Of a stretch of DNA of 64,000 bases, positions 22,881-35,424 are shown piece by piece. The notes beneath the pieces are model-generated. The model did no database searches, was not told the DNA's origin, and saw nothing but the letters and a program-made list of their open reading frames with translations. Position 1 is the stretch's first letter; each line of letters opens with the position of its first letter. The DNA lies in contig SMMW01000018.1 of assembly GCA_004794655.1 (NCBI GenBank), positions 519,001 through 583,000 on the forward strand. Direction: 5' to 3'. Made by a program: the position numbers and the translations under genes. Origin of the DNA: Marisa cornuarietis (taxonomy: Eukaryota; Mollusca; Gastropoda; Architaenioglossa; Ampullariidae).

Positions 22881-24003
22881 GTTGACTTTAAAAAGGCATT
22901 TGACAGAGTCTGGCACGAGGGGCTATGGCACGTGATGCGGAAATTCAATACTGAAGAAGGGGTCGTCCAAGTTGTTGAAGCGCTGTATAATAACTCAACG
23001 AGTACAGTACTGCTCAACAACCAAATAGGAGCTTACTTTCGCACCACAGTAAGGGTACGTCAAGGATGTCCCCTATCACCAGTGCTGTTCAATATATTCT
23101 TGGAGAACATCATGCTCGAAGCTCTTCATGACCATCAAACATCCATTTCAATCGGTGGAAGACCAATCTGCAACCTACGCTTTGCAGGTGACAAAGATCT
23201 GTTAGCAGGTACAAACAAAGAACTGCAAGACCTCACCAACAGACTGACAGATAGCTCAAACGCATATGGAATGGAGACCAGCACTGAAAAGAGCAAAGTT
23301 ATGATCAATGGCAACGGTAAAGCACAGCTCTTTATGAACGGGGTACAGCTCGAAGAGGTAAGCAACTTCAAGTACTTGGGAGCCACCCTCTCCAAGGACG
23401 GCAGCTCCACGCCAAATATCCGCATCAGGATCGCAACAGCAACAGCAGCAATGGCTAGGCTAGGTAGGATCTGGCATAGCCACAAGATAAGGTTCACTAC
23501 CAAGTACAGGCTGTACAAATCCCTGGTAGTGCCGATCCTGCTCCACGGATACGACACGTGGACTCTGCTCGCCGAAACGGAAAGGAGAATCCAGACATTC
23601 GAGAACAATTAAGTACCTGCGGAGGCTGCTCCGGATCTCATACAAAGAACATAAAACCAACGACTTTGTAAGAAACAATATTGCCACACTCGTAGGACAC
23701 CAGGAATCACTACTATCAACAGTCAAGCGACGTAAGCTGGTCTTCTCTGGCCACGTGACCCGGCACGACACTTTGTCGAAGACTGTCCTTCAAGGCACCT
23801 CGGAGGGTAGCCGACGCCGCGGTGGCCTGAGAAAGAACTGACTTACGAACATCAAAGACTGGACTGGTCGTCCTGTACAGGACCTGCTGACTATCGCCCA
23901 AAATAGGCAAGAGTGGCGGGCCCTGTCAGCTGCCGCGTCTGTCCATGAGCTCCCCCAACGCCTGGTGCCCGGCAAGTGACGACTGACTGACTGACTGACT
24001 GAC
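22881..24003 (+). mobile_element. 5'-truncated LINE (non-LTR retrotransposon), RT half plus 3' end
   Basis: The open frame up to 23612 carries the second half of a LINE reverse transcriptase: motif A VDFKKAFDRVWH, motif B RQGCPLSPVLFNIFLENIM, and a damaged catalytic motif C reading FAGD instead of Y/FADD. A frameshift follows at about 23610. The typical C-terminal block then continues (YLRRLLRISYKEH, LSTVKRRKLVFSGHV, WRALSAAASV), with a Trp-to-stop change at 23839-23841. The copy ends in a (GACT)n tail at 23981-24003. The endonuclease and first half of the RT are absent, as expected for incomplete target-primed reverse transcription. The element is dead. The exact clade (RTE-, Jockey- or related) cannot be fixed by eye. 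Confidence 0.85.
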
Positions 24004-26114
24004 CTGTTGAAGAGATACCTGGCGCCTTGAGCGATGGGGAGGAAATGGTAGCAAGGAAGAGGAGATGGTCATACAGAAATGCTGATTCCGATAAGAGGGG
24101 TTTTTAACACCTGATTCCTGAACGATTGAATGATTACGTTATTATCTACCATTTTATGGAATATCTATCTAATCAAATTTACCAAAAATACATGTGCGCA
24201 CCAATACAAAGGCAGACACAAAACAGCTAAGAGCCTACGCCGAAAAAGAATGCCTATTACAGCTTGTTTATGAGAATATTACCTCTGGTAAAACCGTTAC
24301 GTTGCTTCCAGAGTCTCCATCGCTTTTTGTTTGCAACGGCTCCAGGAGCCATAAACATTCCTCAGCCGCCCCTGGCATTGGTTTGCACCATCTCTGGTGT
24401 GGCCGGTGCAAGACACGGCGGCCTGAGATAACAAATCGATGAAGATTTGCAAAACCCTTTATCCTTGACCCCGTGACTCACCTTTCACGCGGCGCAGTTA
24501 TGCTCATACCTTGCCAACCCACAGGGCGGCGCGGCAGTGCGGCAAGCGGCAGCGGTAAAATTGCAATTGACCCAGAGAGAAACCCTGTTACGGATTAGAA
24601 TGCACTTAAAGTCTATTTATATAAAATATATATAAACCGTTGTTGGCAACGTCTGCCGCGTTTCTAGTTAGCCCCGTATTTTTACAAAATCGAATCATCG
24701 AGACGATTCGAGTCTTTCGACCTCCTATCTGCCACATCGACCGAAGAAGAACTGTAAGACATGTCCCGAGCAAGCTTTTCAGACGAATCTAAAGATTTCG
24801 CCCGACTTCAGAAGTCGAGGCATTTTCATCCCTCCACCCCCGGCATCGGCAGCAACTCCTTCATCAGTGTCTACATGACACATACAAAGCTTTTCCATTG
24901 GGTTATATTTTTAAACTTAGCAATGACGTCACCAAGGCGGACTACAACATGTGGTCTATCATGTAAAAGCTCGGTATGATCTGGAACCCTTCAAGGCCGA
25001 ATGAAAAGGCGAGCATGGCATAAGTCTGTAGGCTGGCACTGAAACACCTTCGCCAGTGTGAGGCACATGGCGACGAGACCAAATAAATCTCTGGTTTCCA
25101 AAATAGCTTTGCCCCCGCGGCTAGCCCGTCGTGTGTATAAAATCAAGACAAAGAACCCTGAAGCAGAAAATAATTAGGCTTTGTTTCTATTATTCTCATT
25201 CGATCGTTTAAGGTTTCTAAGTTAACATACCAGACTGTGGCGTCTCTGTCGTATCTCTTTTCGTCGACATGATGAAGCCCGATGTCATCATAATGACATC
25301 ATAGATCTTAAGAAAGAATAGGGGGGGGGATCTCCGAAGGTTATAGTTGAAGCAATTGAAATGTTGTTTACACCCTTGTTTGCATATCTGCATAATTACG
25401 TTTCTTTTACAGATTTGTTTTTGTTGTTTATTTGTTTTACCTGGAGCTCCCATGATGGTTCACAAAAGGTGACAGAATTGATCTCAAGCCTTTCCTGCAC
25501 GAAAACATATAAACTATGTTGCCTGTAGGCAGGTGTGTGTGTGTGGGGGGGGCTGATCTCACAACAGTTCCCGGCAGATTTTCAAGGAGTTTTTGTTCAA
25601 CGCCAGCTACATCCTGACTGGCCTCAGAGCAAAAATGGCTTAAGTCCTACTCCTGAGAGTCTGTCATGAGGCGGATGTTAATTATCTCCATAATTACCAA
25701 AAGACCTTCGATCCACATTATCTTCTATGTTCCAGTGTCTCGGCAAAAGAAGAGGTCATCCCACCATGACAACTTCCTATTTCTTTGGAGTGGAAACGAC
25801 AGTGGCGTGTAAGCAGCTTTAGGCAGACTGACAGATCGGATCTGACCCGGCAGAGCTCATCCACGTGACGTCATTGGGTTGGTTCGCCATGCCCGTGGGC
25901 GTGCATTAGTGAGAGGAGTGAGAAGAGCTCAGTTGACAAAGTATCGAAGGGAAGTATCAACGCCGACGGCAGTGCCGTGGAGAGTAAAAGACAGGTTTCC
26001 CCGTTAGCAAGTGGTAAAAATACATTCCTAAAGGTGAAAACCTTTTAAGTCCCGTGGTATGAGAGTGGTGTGCACGTGGGCGCCTCGTGCGCGCTCGCAA
26101 AGAGAGGTGAGGGT

Positions 26115-26250
26115 AGAGGGAAATGATGTTTCACGCCAAGCCAGCATACTAACAATAAATCATAGCGGCTGGTCATATAAAGAGGTTCCACTTGCAAGAA
26201 AAAACATCCCTGAAACGAGATATGAACACAGCATTGCCAATATCTGTGTA
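26115..26250 (-). mobile_element. SINE family S1b fragment, degenerate
   Basis: GATGTTTCACGCCAAGCCAG at the left and CTGAAACGAGATATGAACAC further right correspond to the S1b tail and to the head B-box complement. Spacing is similar but many positions have changed. Confidence 0.4.
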
Positions 26251-28228
26251 TTGGTAACATAGGATCACACAGAGAGAAGGAGACAGAGAAGATAAGGCAA
26301 AGAGATATTTTCAGTCCACAAACTTCGAAACGAAATTAAATTTCCATTCCAAAAAGAACACCTCATTCTAGCAATCTGAGTTTTCCAAATCATAAAGTAC
26401 AACGATGTGGACGCTCGCATCCTTTAGGCGACACCGATGACTCAGTGCCTCTCTTTGCCAGCTTCATTTATGTGTCAGCATATTTCGCACCTGGAGTTCC
26501 TCTGTTTCCCTTCATCTCTTCCTCCCCTTCCTCACCCATCCACCAATTCCCTTACCTTTTCAAGCCGCAGCATACACAGCTGCAGGTCTTCGTCGCAGTT
26601 GCGCATGCTGCTAAACATCCGCCGGCCTTGTGCCTCAGAGGCACGTCCCCTGATCACGTGAGTGACATGTGGCCGAGAGGTGCACGTGAGCCCTTCTCAC
26701 GCCCCCCCCCCTTACCGCATCCTCCCATCCCGCTCGACATGTCTCTACCTTGCAATTCTCGCGCTAACCAGAAACAGCTGCAGACTGGATTAATCAAACA
26801 CCCAAACACGCTCATAAAATTAACGCTCGCTGAGACAAAAGTCTAGTTGTGATGTGGGGTCAAAGTGTCTGACCTCCGCATATAACATATATTATATGTT
26901 TTTAATTTTTAGAGATGCCTTCGGCAACACAATGTTGTTCGGTAACAGAAGGCTATTGTGTGTACAGGCAATCGAACACTTACACATAATACAGAAAAAA
27001 ACCTACAGCCATAGCGCCTTTTCGTAATAATTTTAATCAGAAATTGGCGTCGGCGTCAGCGATAATAATGGTGGAGCCTCTTGGGGTAAATGATTTATAT
27101 GCGTTTCATCATTCTTTCGCTAAAAACTGCTTCCTGCATTGTTATGCAAATCTAATTAAAATTACTTTCTTCTGCTTGAAAAAGTGAGTTTTATAAGAAA
27201 GAGTTTATTTACAACGCCGTCTTGTATACATAATGCTGTTTGTACGACGGGAAGTGTGTACCGATCAGTCTGTATTCGGTGCAGGGCAGAGAGAACACGA
27301 ACGCCGTATGATGCACTTCGATCGAGCATAGCTGTGCTTTCAGGTGATGTCAAACACTCGGAGGAGTCTCATTGCCAGTCGCGACAGGTGTGTTGAGACG
27401 ACTTATGCCGCGGTTCAGAGCCGCCATCTGCCAGGTAAACCTCTTTATGGGCACTGGCGATATCATAAGTTTCGTTGTTTATTTTTTAATCGCCTCCTGT
27501 CGTGCATAGGCAGGCATCTATGGCGCCGAGTAGGAGGTGTCCCTCTTTTCTAGCTGCTACTTGATCACACCATGCTGATCGCTTCTTCAGAAAGAATTTA
27601 ATTCAGAAAAGAAAGAATTAAAGATATTTAAATACGACAAAATTCATTTTCTCGGAACCCGATCCTTTTCTTCGTTTCTCCTGTAAGAAATACAAATGAA
27701 AAATATGGGTGGAGGAAGAGGTACGTCAAAGACCTCGTTGTTTGATTAAAGCAGCAACAACAACCAATACTTCCCATTTGTGGAGAAGGAAGTGAGAACG
27801 GAGTGACTTAGACATGAATCACGATACAAGCAGAAAAGTAGGGGAATTGCTGAGGATCTACGACGGAGAGTTTAGGGGGAAGGGGGAAGGGGGAGGGAGA
27901 GTCCTTTCTGCATTTGTTTTAAACATTTCTCTTACCTTGTGTTCATTATCAGTAACATCTGCCTTGACCTAAATCCCGATTCGCCATCTCTGTTGTATTC
28001 TACATTTACCCATTTGTTCTTCCTTGTTTTCTTACTGGTTCGTACTTGAACCCAGCCGGAAAGGTTGAGGCGGGGGTTAGGTGTCTTCTAATGGGAGCAG
28101 AGTCTGGGAAGGTAGGGTGTGTGGGGTGGGATGGGGTGTGGTGTGGTTGTGAATGTGTAGCTTATTTTTCTTTCACATGTATTGTCGGAGGTCTTGTGAG
28201 TGAGAGGAAACGCCCTCTCTTTTTTAAT

Positions 28229-28230
<2 letters not shown>

Positions 28231-28266
<36 letters not shown>
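28231..28266 (+). repeat. (CA)n microsatellite
   Basis: Eighteen uninterrupted CA units. Confidence 0.95.
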
Positions 28267-28269
<3 letters not shown>

Positions 28270-30420
28270 TGAATAAGGCAAAAAAAAAAAAAGCAGACCG
28301 ATAAGAGTGCCACACCTACACATCAACTATTTACAAAAGGCTAGTCTTCAGATTGTGTTGCGTTGGATATCGCTTACAAATACCACGTTTTAAATGAAGA
28401 AAAGTTTGAGTAACGAAAGGAAGAAGCATGGGAATTGTGCCTGCCAACAAAGCAAACGAAATGGCAGAAAAAGGCTGAATGAGACCCCAGAGGTAAATGT
28501 GAAACTGTCAGTGGCGAGGAAATGCCTTAGAAATAGGTTCGCATGCTAGAAATCGCATGCTATAGGGTTTTTAATGTGCTAAGATAACATTTTATGTTTT
28601 TATCCCTTAAATTAATTAACTTCTGTCTCCAGCTGCCATAGGAGTCTGCAGTAGTTTTCATCTACTACCCCCCCACCACTTTCCACGAATGATTCCATCC
28701 GACTTAGTGTCTGAAGTGACATCGCTATCAACAAAATAGACGATTTTCCCCCAAAAAACCACCAAGGCCCCATCATTTTTCTTCCCAAGTGACACCCACG
28801 TGAAGCTGTCTCCTGGCACTGATTACAGTAACCATGGAAACCAGCTTTGGCCTTTACGTGCAGCACGACACTAAGGAGGGGCAGGTCACTGGTCACGTGC
28901 GGCAGCCGCAGACGACATGGTGTGGTTCTCAGTCTCTACAACCCCAGCCGCCATCGCGCTAAGCTTGGTGCGTGGTCAGCAAGCTGCTGGTGTAGTTGAT
29001 GACACTCGTTAACGCTCCTTATCTAGCCCGCATGCACATAAACACACACACACACAAGATAAGTGGGTGGGGTGGAGAGATACGCGGACAAAACAGAGAT
29101 ATAGTAATACTTCTTTTGGTGGGGTTGGGAAGTCTTTCACTTACTGTCTTTACAAACGTTTTTGCAAAGTGAAGACTTAAAAGACCTGGAACATCAGAGG
29201 GAGATATGAGCGACAAAGCATTATTAATATTAGACTGGTGCAGTTGCGAAGAGGGCTAGTGGTCAAGGGTGTGACAAACATACATGCGATAAGGAAGAGA
29301 ACTGCTCCTTTGAACAAACTGCGACATTTGCTAAGGACTGGGAATGGACACATTTACCAATGTAGACCGACTGAATCTGCCTCCCTTAACTATTTTTGAG
29401 CTCTTGAACACCTCCATTAAAAAAATCGAGTTGAAAGAACTTATCCAATGGAAATAAAAATTAAAGGGCTGAGTGTAAATGCGAAAACACAGAAAGAAAA
29501 TCCAAGTGTATTTCAAAAGCACAACGAAAAATAGTAACAGACATGTGTGAGTTCATTAAAAGTTAGTTCTGTATGCAATGTCTGATTCAAACACACTGAA
29601 CACGGTATCACAAATGTTTGAAATACTTCTTGAAGCCTTCCTATGAACTGGTTTCTAGACAGCTGCGTATGCTCCAAATAAATTGCGTCTCGTGGAACCT
29701 TCCCGGTGTTGCCAACAATGAACAAGGTCAGCGCCTTGTTGTTGTGTGGAGCACTGATGGAGGTTTGGGCCACAATGACACGTCACTTTGACATTTCCAG
29801 TCATCGTGCCAACGAAGGAAGAAACCTTGTCCCCCATTTAAACAAAATTGGTGCTATTCAAGAGACAAAATGGCCATTACAACAGTTAGAGTGAGAATAC
29901 AAGAGTACCCCGACTTCAGCACATGCGTTAGCCCAAGATTGAAATTACAGTATTACCATCGGAACGGAGAAGAAAGAAGAAAAAAAAAACCTTTAAGATA
30001 TGTGAAAAGCATAAATAACTCCAACAATGAACTTTTTTAAATTGCAAACTGCAGTAAACTTAGTCGTGTACAACCACAAGCGTGATACCGAGAAGATCTG
30101 GACCAGCAAGTGTAGACTGAACTGACGAGATATATGTCAACTAACAGATCTCCTTAATGGAAAACATCCAGCACACGACACAAACTAATTCCACAAGATT
30201 ATCAGTGTCAAGCTCTGCCTTGGGTTTTCTGCATTGCGATATCGTGATACATTTAGCTTCCAAGATGGAAGAAGAACACGAGGCATCTCTCATCTGAAAA
30301 ATCCCTTTGAAACAAACCAAGTGTTTTGTTTAATAATAATAATTAAAAAAAGTCAAAGTCGAAGTCGAAGGCTTTTCCAAAGTCCAGAGCACGAGCAACA
30401 AGCCGGAATCCAACTTACTT

Positions 30421-30720
30421 TTATACTTGGCTCGTAGCCTCGTACAGCCCCGATGTCGTCTGCTTGTTTAGCAGCCTTGTCACTGCCTTCTCAATCTTGT
30501 CAATACTGCTGATAGTAACGGACAGGGATGAGGGCTTGGTGGGTGGAGATTTAGGGGAGACATAGACTTTGTTATGTGATGCATCTTCAGCGAGCAACTG
30601 ATACGATAAATGACGATAAACGCAGCGTGACATTCTCTTCGATCCTATCGGCTCCATCGCCACCACAGGCTCGCAAAAACAGCCACGACCTTCACCTTGT
30701 AACTGCACGTAAAAGGCCAT
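30421..30720 (-). CDS. Unrecognised candidate coding exon, 99 codons
   Basis: A minus-strand frame starting at 30720 in a good initiation context (ATACCATGG) with balanced amino-acid use and no low complexity. It includes a Ser/Pro stretch (VSPKSPPTKPSSLSV) followed by an apparently helical segment (SSIDKIEKAVTRLLNKQ). It ends at TAA within a few bases of possible donors (CAA|GTATAA and AAA|GTAAGT near 30424-30415), so it could be a first exon. I do not recognise a domain, and a chance open frame is quite possible. Confidence 0.25.
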   Translation of the reverse strand: MAFYVQLQGEGRGCFCEPVVAMEPIGSKRMSRCVYRHLSYQLLAEDASHNKVYVSPKSPPTKPSSLSVTISSIDKIEKAVTRLLNKQTTSGLYEATSQV

Positions 30721-32069
30721 GGTATCAAAATTAAATCAGGCTTAAGTCTGATCTTTTTTGCCCCCTGTCGACCTATCAAAGTTTGCACAACAAGTAGAAT
30801 GACTGGGCCTTGGAAGCGAGCATAAAGTGGTATCTGCCGAGTCTGAACACGCGTGTCCTATAAGTAGGTCATTCGAGTGAACTCTTGCACAGTTGTGACC
30901 TAGTTGCCTCCCTTCAATCACTCCTCCCCCACACATCTGCCTCCACCCCTCGAACTCCCTAGCGGAAAGGCAAGTATGTTACCAAAGGGATCCTTCAGAA
31001 AGAATGCAGCCTGAACTGTCTGACTTACAGCCAGACAAAATCTGCGTGTGTTGAACCATACACGAAGTTGTTTTGTGTGTGTGTGTGTGTGTGTAAACTT
31101 TAAGACTGTGTACACAGGCACTGACGGCCTTGGTTTATTTGAACTAGTATGTACTAGAGCGTACTTACGAGAAGAATAACAGCAGAGCATTTTCTATTTT
31201 TAAAGCCCTTAGACTCTTTGTTATTGTATTTTGGGGAGATGCGCTATAAAATATCATCGAGACATACATCTTCTACTTCAGTTTGTTAGAATGAAAAATT
31301 TGTGTACATAAAAATGTGCTGTAAGTCTGTCTCTGTAAGTTTTTTTTTTAACTTGGTGCTAATTGATCAGTAACGGGGTTGCTCCACTGCAAACTCACTT
31401 TGCCTGTCTACACATCTTTCTACCTGGACGCCTTCAAGGAGAAGCCGACAGCCGGGCTTTGAGTTCACAGTTAATATAGAACGCTGGTATGAGACCTGCT
31501 GATGAGTTTAGGGGGAAATGTCAGTCTAACGGATTATCTTTCTTTTTTTTCCAACCTCTTAATAAATTTCACTGAAGTCATATTATAACATATGGCATTT
31601 TCAGGCCATGCTTGTGATATATTCACACTCAAAACGCAGTCGAAGCAACTACAAAGCTTGGGGCTCCTTTGCCCTCGCTAAACGCAATTCGAGATCATTT
31701 TTTTTTCTTCCTTACTTCATCTTTTCCTTTTTTTCTTTTCTATTTCGATCTCCCTTGTGAATGGTTGTGCATCATACCTCCATTGTATACTCAGGTTTTG
31801 CTGGTCAGTATATATATATATATTCTGTATATAAAGCGATTATATATTGTATATGTAGTTTTACATCGTTGATCTGTTGGAATGAGTGATGTCCCTGCGG
31901 ATAACTGGCTTGAGGGGACTGCTCTCTGTCTTTATGCCTCGTCCCTGCTACGATGACTTTGATCTCTCCTGATGCCTCTGTTTTCGATCGTTTTTTGCCT
32001 GCGCCAAATCATCGCCACCTGTAGAACACTTCTTCCACTAACGGACTCTGCAGTCTTTTGCACGAACCA

Positions 32070-32317
32070 CGGTCACCACACTCGTAGGACACCAGGAACC
32101 ACTACTACTACGTCAAGCAACGTAAGCTAGTCTGGTCTGGTCATGTGACCCGGCTCTCGAAGGAGGTGGACACCGAGGTAGTAAGAGAAGAAATGACTTA
32201 CACACGTGAAGCAGTGGACTGTCCCGTGCAGGACCTACTTATTAATGGACAAGACAGTTCTGAGTGGCGGGCCTTATCAGCTGCCGCGTCTATCTAACCC
32301 CAACGACTGGTATCAGA
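32070..32317 (+). mobile_element. Second copy of the same LINE, 3' end only
   Basis: It matches 23685-23975 closely (ACACTCGTAGGACACCAGGA near the start, GTGGCGGGCC and GCTGCCGCGTCT near the end) but has internal deletions and stops. It runs straight into the (ATA)n tail of an oppositely oriented L2/CR1-like LINE at 32319. Only about 250 bp of the C-terminal coding region remains. Confidence 0.75.
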
Positions 32318-33030
32318 CATAATAATAATAATAATAGTGAATATTTTTATAGCGCATATTCACACTCATAGAGAGCATGCTCTTAGCGCTTAAAACGAGT
32401 AAGAAACGTGGACTAAGTAGACACAGAACAAAGGGACGAAAGAAAACGACAGTACTGACGAAACAGAAAACAAAACAGGAACAGAAAAATATAGTGATTC
32501 TGCGAGAAAGATGGGTAAAGCAGCAAGAGGGAAGGGGGCGGGGTTAAGAAGGACGAGCTTTCTGTGGACTGTGTTAGGAGAAATGCTCAAGGAAGAGGTG
32601 CGTTTTCAGTGCAGATTTGAAAGATTCAGTTGTAGGAAGGTGGCGGATATGGAAAGGAAGAGAGTTCCATTGTTTTGCAGCACAGTAGCCAAAAGTCCTG
32701 TGACCATATGTTGTTGTTCTGGTGACAGGAACAGTTAGAATACGGTCGTCAGACGAAGAGCGTAGTTGTCTGGACGGAGAGTAAGGGATGAGAAGTTCAG
32801 AGAAATAGTCAGGACAGGAGCCTGCAAAGAAAGTAAAACACAGCACAGACAGTTTGTACTGAATGCGAGAACGGATGGGTAGCCAGTGTAGAAAACAAAG
32901 GAGAGGAGTGACATGGTCCCGTTTCCTTGCTCTAAGCACCAGACGTGCAGCGGAGTTCTGTACTCTCTGGAGTCTCTGAATGAGGTAGTCAGGGCAGCCT
33001 GCCAGCAAGGAGTTATCATACATGGTGAAC
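32318..33030 (-). mobile_element. 5'-truncated L2/CR1-type LINE
   Basis: The minus strand encodes 149 residues (33023-32574) of the C-terminal end of a CR1/L2-like reverse transcriptase polyprotein. Blocks such as LQRVQNSAARLVLRARKRDH, PLLCFLHWLPIRSRIQYK and AAKQWNSLPFHIR are diagnostic of this group. A short 3'UTR follows with the GCGCTAAGAGCATGCTC...GCGCTATAAAAA element and a (TTA)n tail (plus-strand 32319-32336). Everything upstream, including the catalytic RT core and endonuclease, is absent. The surviving frame is unbroken, so the insertion may be fairly young. Confidence 0.85.
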
Positions 33031-33527
33031 CGTTCAGAGATGGGCTGAACGAATTAATAAACGAATAAAAGAATGCACTATGCACTCTATTGTTCGTCTA
33101 GGCCATCTTTACGCTTCAGTGGGATTATCTAAATTCATTTCTTTTCAATTATTACTTTTTGTTTGTGATTTACAAACCATGCACTCTTCACATTTTCTTA
33201 TCTACGAGCCTTGTACTTCGTCCCTACATCTTCCTCTACATGCTTAGTCTGGACCTGTGCATGTAGACGACGTCTGCCTCTTCCTCCATGGGTTTTCTCG
33301 ACTGCTTCGTGAAAATCCATGCTTTCTCTGTTCTAAATTGGACGACATTGTGGTCTTATCACTTGCTCTTAATATTGTTATTATGCGTGTGTGCTGTTTT
33401 TATAAAGATCTTGGGGGCCACTTTGACCATGGGCGAAGGCGTTGCATAAATCATCATATATTTCTCCCGTGCTAAAGGACATTTGTCCAAGTGCAACAGT
33501 GAAATCAAACTCGCCCTAGAAAAGGTC

Positions 33528-33725
33528 GTTAGGGTGTGAGACCTCAGTCTTGTCGGGGCCAGCTTATCGTGATAGTGGTGACAAACTCCTCCCCCTCGCT
33601 GCCTTACCTCCCCCAACCCTCTTAGAGGTCAGGTACCCATTCCAGCTAGATGGGTTGACTCGGGGAAATGAGCTCATCTCAGTTCGGACGCCAGCGCTCT
33701 AACCACTCGGCTATCCACTCCCCCC
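33528..33725 (-). mobile_element. SINE family S2, best-preserved copy
   Basis: The minus-strand head GTGGATAGCCGAGTGGTTAG (Ser-tRNA-like A box) near 33715 leads into a diverged B region. The body AATGGGTACCTGACC, TTGGGGGAGGTAAGGCAGCG and GAGTTTGTCACC follows, then a tail with CCCCGACAAGACTGAGGTCT. It is the best template for the family consensus. Confidence 0.7.
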
Positions 33726-35393
33726 CACGCCTTGTACTCACATAAATATGCGCGCATGTGTGTGTGTGTGTGTGCGTGTGCACGTATTATAGCTCGTTAG
33801 GTGGATAACTATCGTATCACATTCCTAAGAGTTCGGAGATGATGCTGTATCCCACACTTCAAACATGGCAAAACTACCAGATTGACTCCCCAAAAATCCT
33901 TGTCAAACTTAACGAGCTTTGCGCAGTGGCGGTACCAGAGTCCATGAGGTTTATCAAGTGTATTTGACCAAGACTTCTCACCACGACCATCATTAAGACC
34001 AGTGCTACCACCAAAACCATTTCAGTCTAACGTCTTTGTTTGCTCTTCATGACATACTTTCCATGGCGACTGAAAAGAAAGGGCTGATCAAAGGTTAAAG
34101 GTTTTAGGTCTTGGGTTCATGCGGGGTCACAGAGCCCGTGGACCCAGGATTAGGGGCCGTCTAGGCGACACACACGGGGCATCGGCCGCCGTGAAAGAGG
34201 GTTTTATGCAGAAGGTCAGTGAGTAGGAAGAGATTATGTAGCCTAGTGAGTGAACAAAACTCACGCCTGTTTGTAAGAAGGTCCACTGGACAGACGAGAA
34301 TAGATTTTGTGGTCCATAAAGGGTCCTGCAAAACACACACACACACATGGGGAACATTCACATCTTTGAAATGATGATTTTAAACATTCATGATGGTCTT
34401 CACAGCAGTCGAATTCTGCAGAGTCATGCGAATTTTCACAACTTACCTTCTTCAAGCATAGCGGCGCTCATGCTTGCACGTTCGCCCTAGCCCTAGACGA
34501 CGAAAGGTCAAGGTCGATCCGATGTTGCCTCTCCAGTGTGGTGGACGGCCCTCTGGCACGCCAATGCTTCGTGTAATTGGGGTCTTCCTTCTTCCTGCTG
34601 CCTGAGTCAAAAACAGGAAGCAGCTGATGAAGGTGGCCTTGTGCAGAGTCAAGCTCCCCAATCTTTCGGAAAATAAAGGAAACAGCGCCTCCTCAGCCTC
34701 TTGTAAACTGCGCATGCGTGAAGAAATGACAACAAGCTACCGCTGTTTGACTGCCGCGTGATAGCATCTAGATTACTTTATTCAACAACAGTCTTGTTAC
34801 TGCGGGAGACACGACAGAGACTGAGCGTTGTTGTGCAAGTCGGGGTCGTATGTACGCCGGGCTGCTACACGGCAAGACAGGGACGAGTGTCTGACGTCCC
34901 CTGCGCTTGCGTTGGATGACTGCTGCAACACACGTGCTGCATGCGCCTGACGTACAGCGCGGTGCGGTGCTGCTCTAGTCACAACAGGTGACCGCGGGAA
35001 TCCGGTGCAATGAGATTGTCTGTGTGAGGAGCACCTCAGCATCACTCAACATGTTTACTGCCTCGTGCAGCTGCTAGCTTACTTGCACACAACAAGGGTA
35101 TGATGCGGCCACATTGATTCGAAAGCAAAGGTTTATACAGTAACGAGCTTCAAGGAGGGGGTGCATCGAATGATAGATGACTTGAATGGCCTCTGTGAAG
35201 GCTTTAATACTCTTTTCGTCTAGGCATTACTTCTCTGAATCACTTCGTATTTAGAAAGCCTCCTGCTCCTAGCTCGGGTACCCAACAATGTTGAGGTTGA
35301 CATTAAAATAAATAAATAAATAAAGAAAAAAAATCTCGATGTATATATATATACCATTACCGATCTCTGACGGTTGTTATTTTTTAAACATTT

Positions 35394-35395
<2 letters not shown>

Positions 35396-35424
<29 letters not shown>
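35396..35424 (+). repeat. (TG)n microsatellite
   Basis: About fourteen TG units; a short (TA)n lies 50 bp upstream at 35341-35352. Confidence 0.95.

Larger units (their letters stand above)
24004..32069. other. Intergenic, largely featureless
   Basis: Perfect CREs at 24924 and 25866, a low-complexity Pro/Ser-coding frame at 26445-26846 judged spurious, a CA microsatellite at 28231, a TG run near 31073-31094 and one unrecognised candidate exon (30421-30720). No supported gene otherwise. Confidence 0.5.

Noticed and set aside
23135..23608. Minus-strand open frame of 157 codons
   Set aside because: It is the antisense shadow of the LINE reverse transcriptase.
26445..26846. Open frame of 133 codons rich in Pro, Ser and Phe
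   Set aside because: It runs through C-rich, low-complexity sequence; composition alone explains the lack of stops.
32735..33085. Open frame of 116 codons on the minus strand
   Set aside because: It is an alternative frame of the L2/CR1-like LINE fragment and shows none of its conserved blocks.
33925..33945. CAGTGGCGGTACCAG as a possible fifth MITE copy
   Set aside because: No matching right end or target duplication and no internal similarity to the family.
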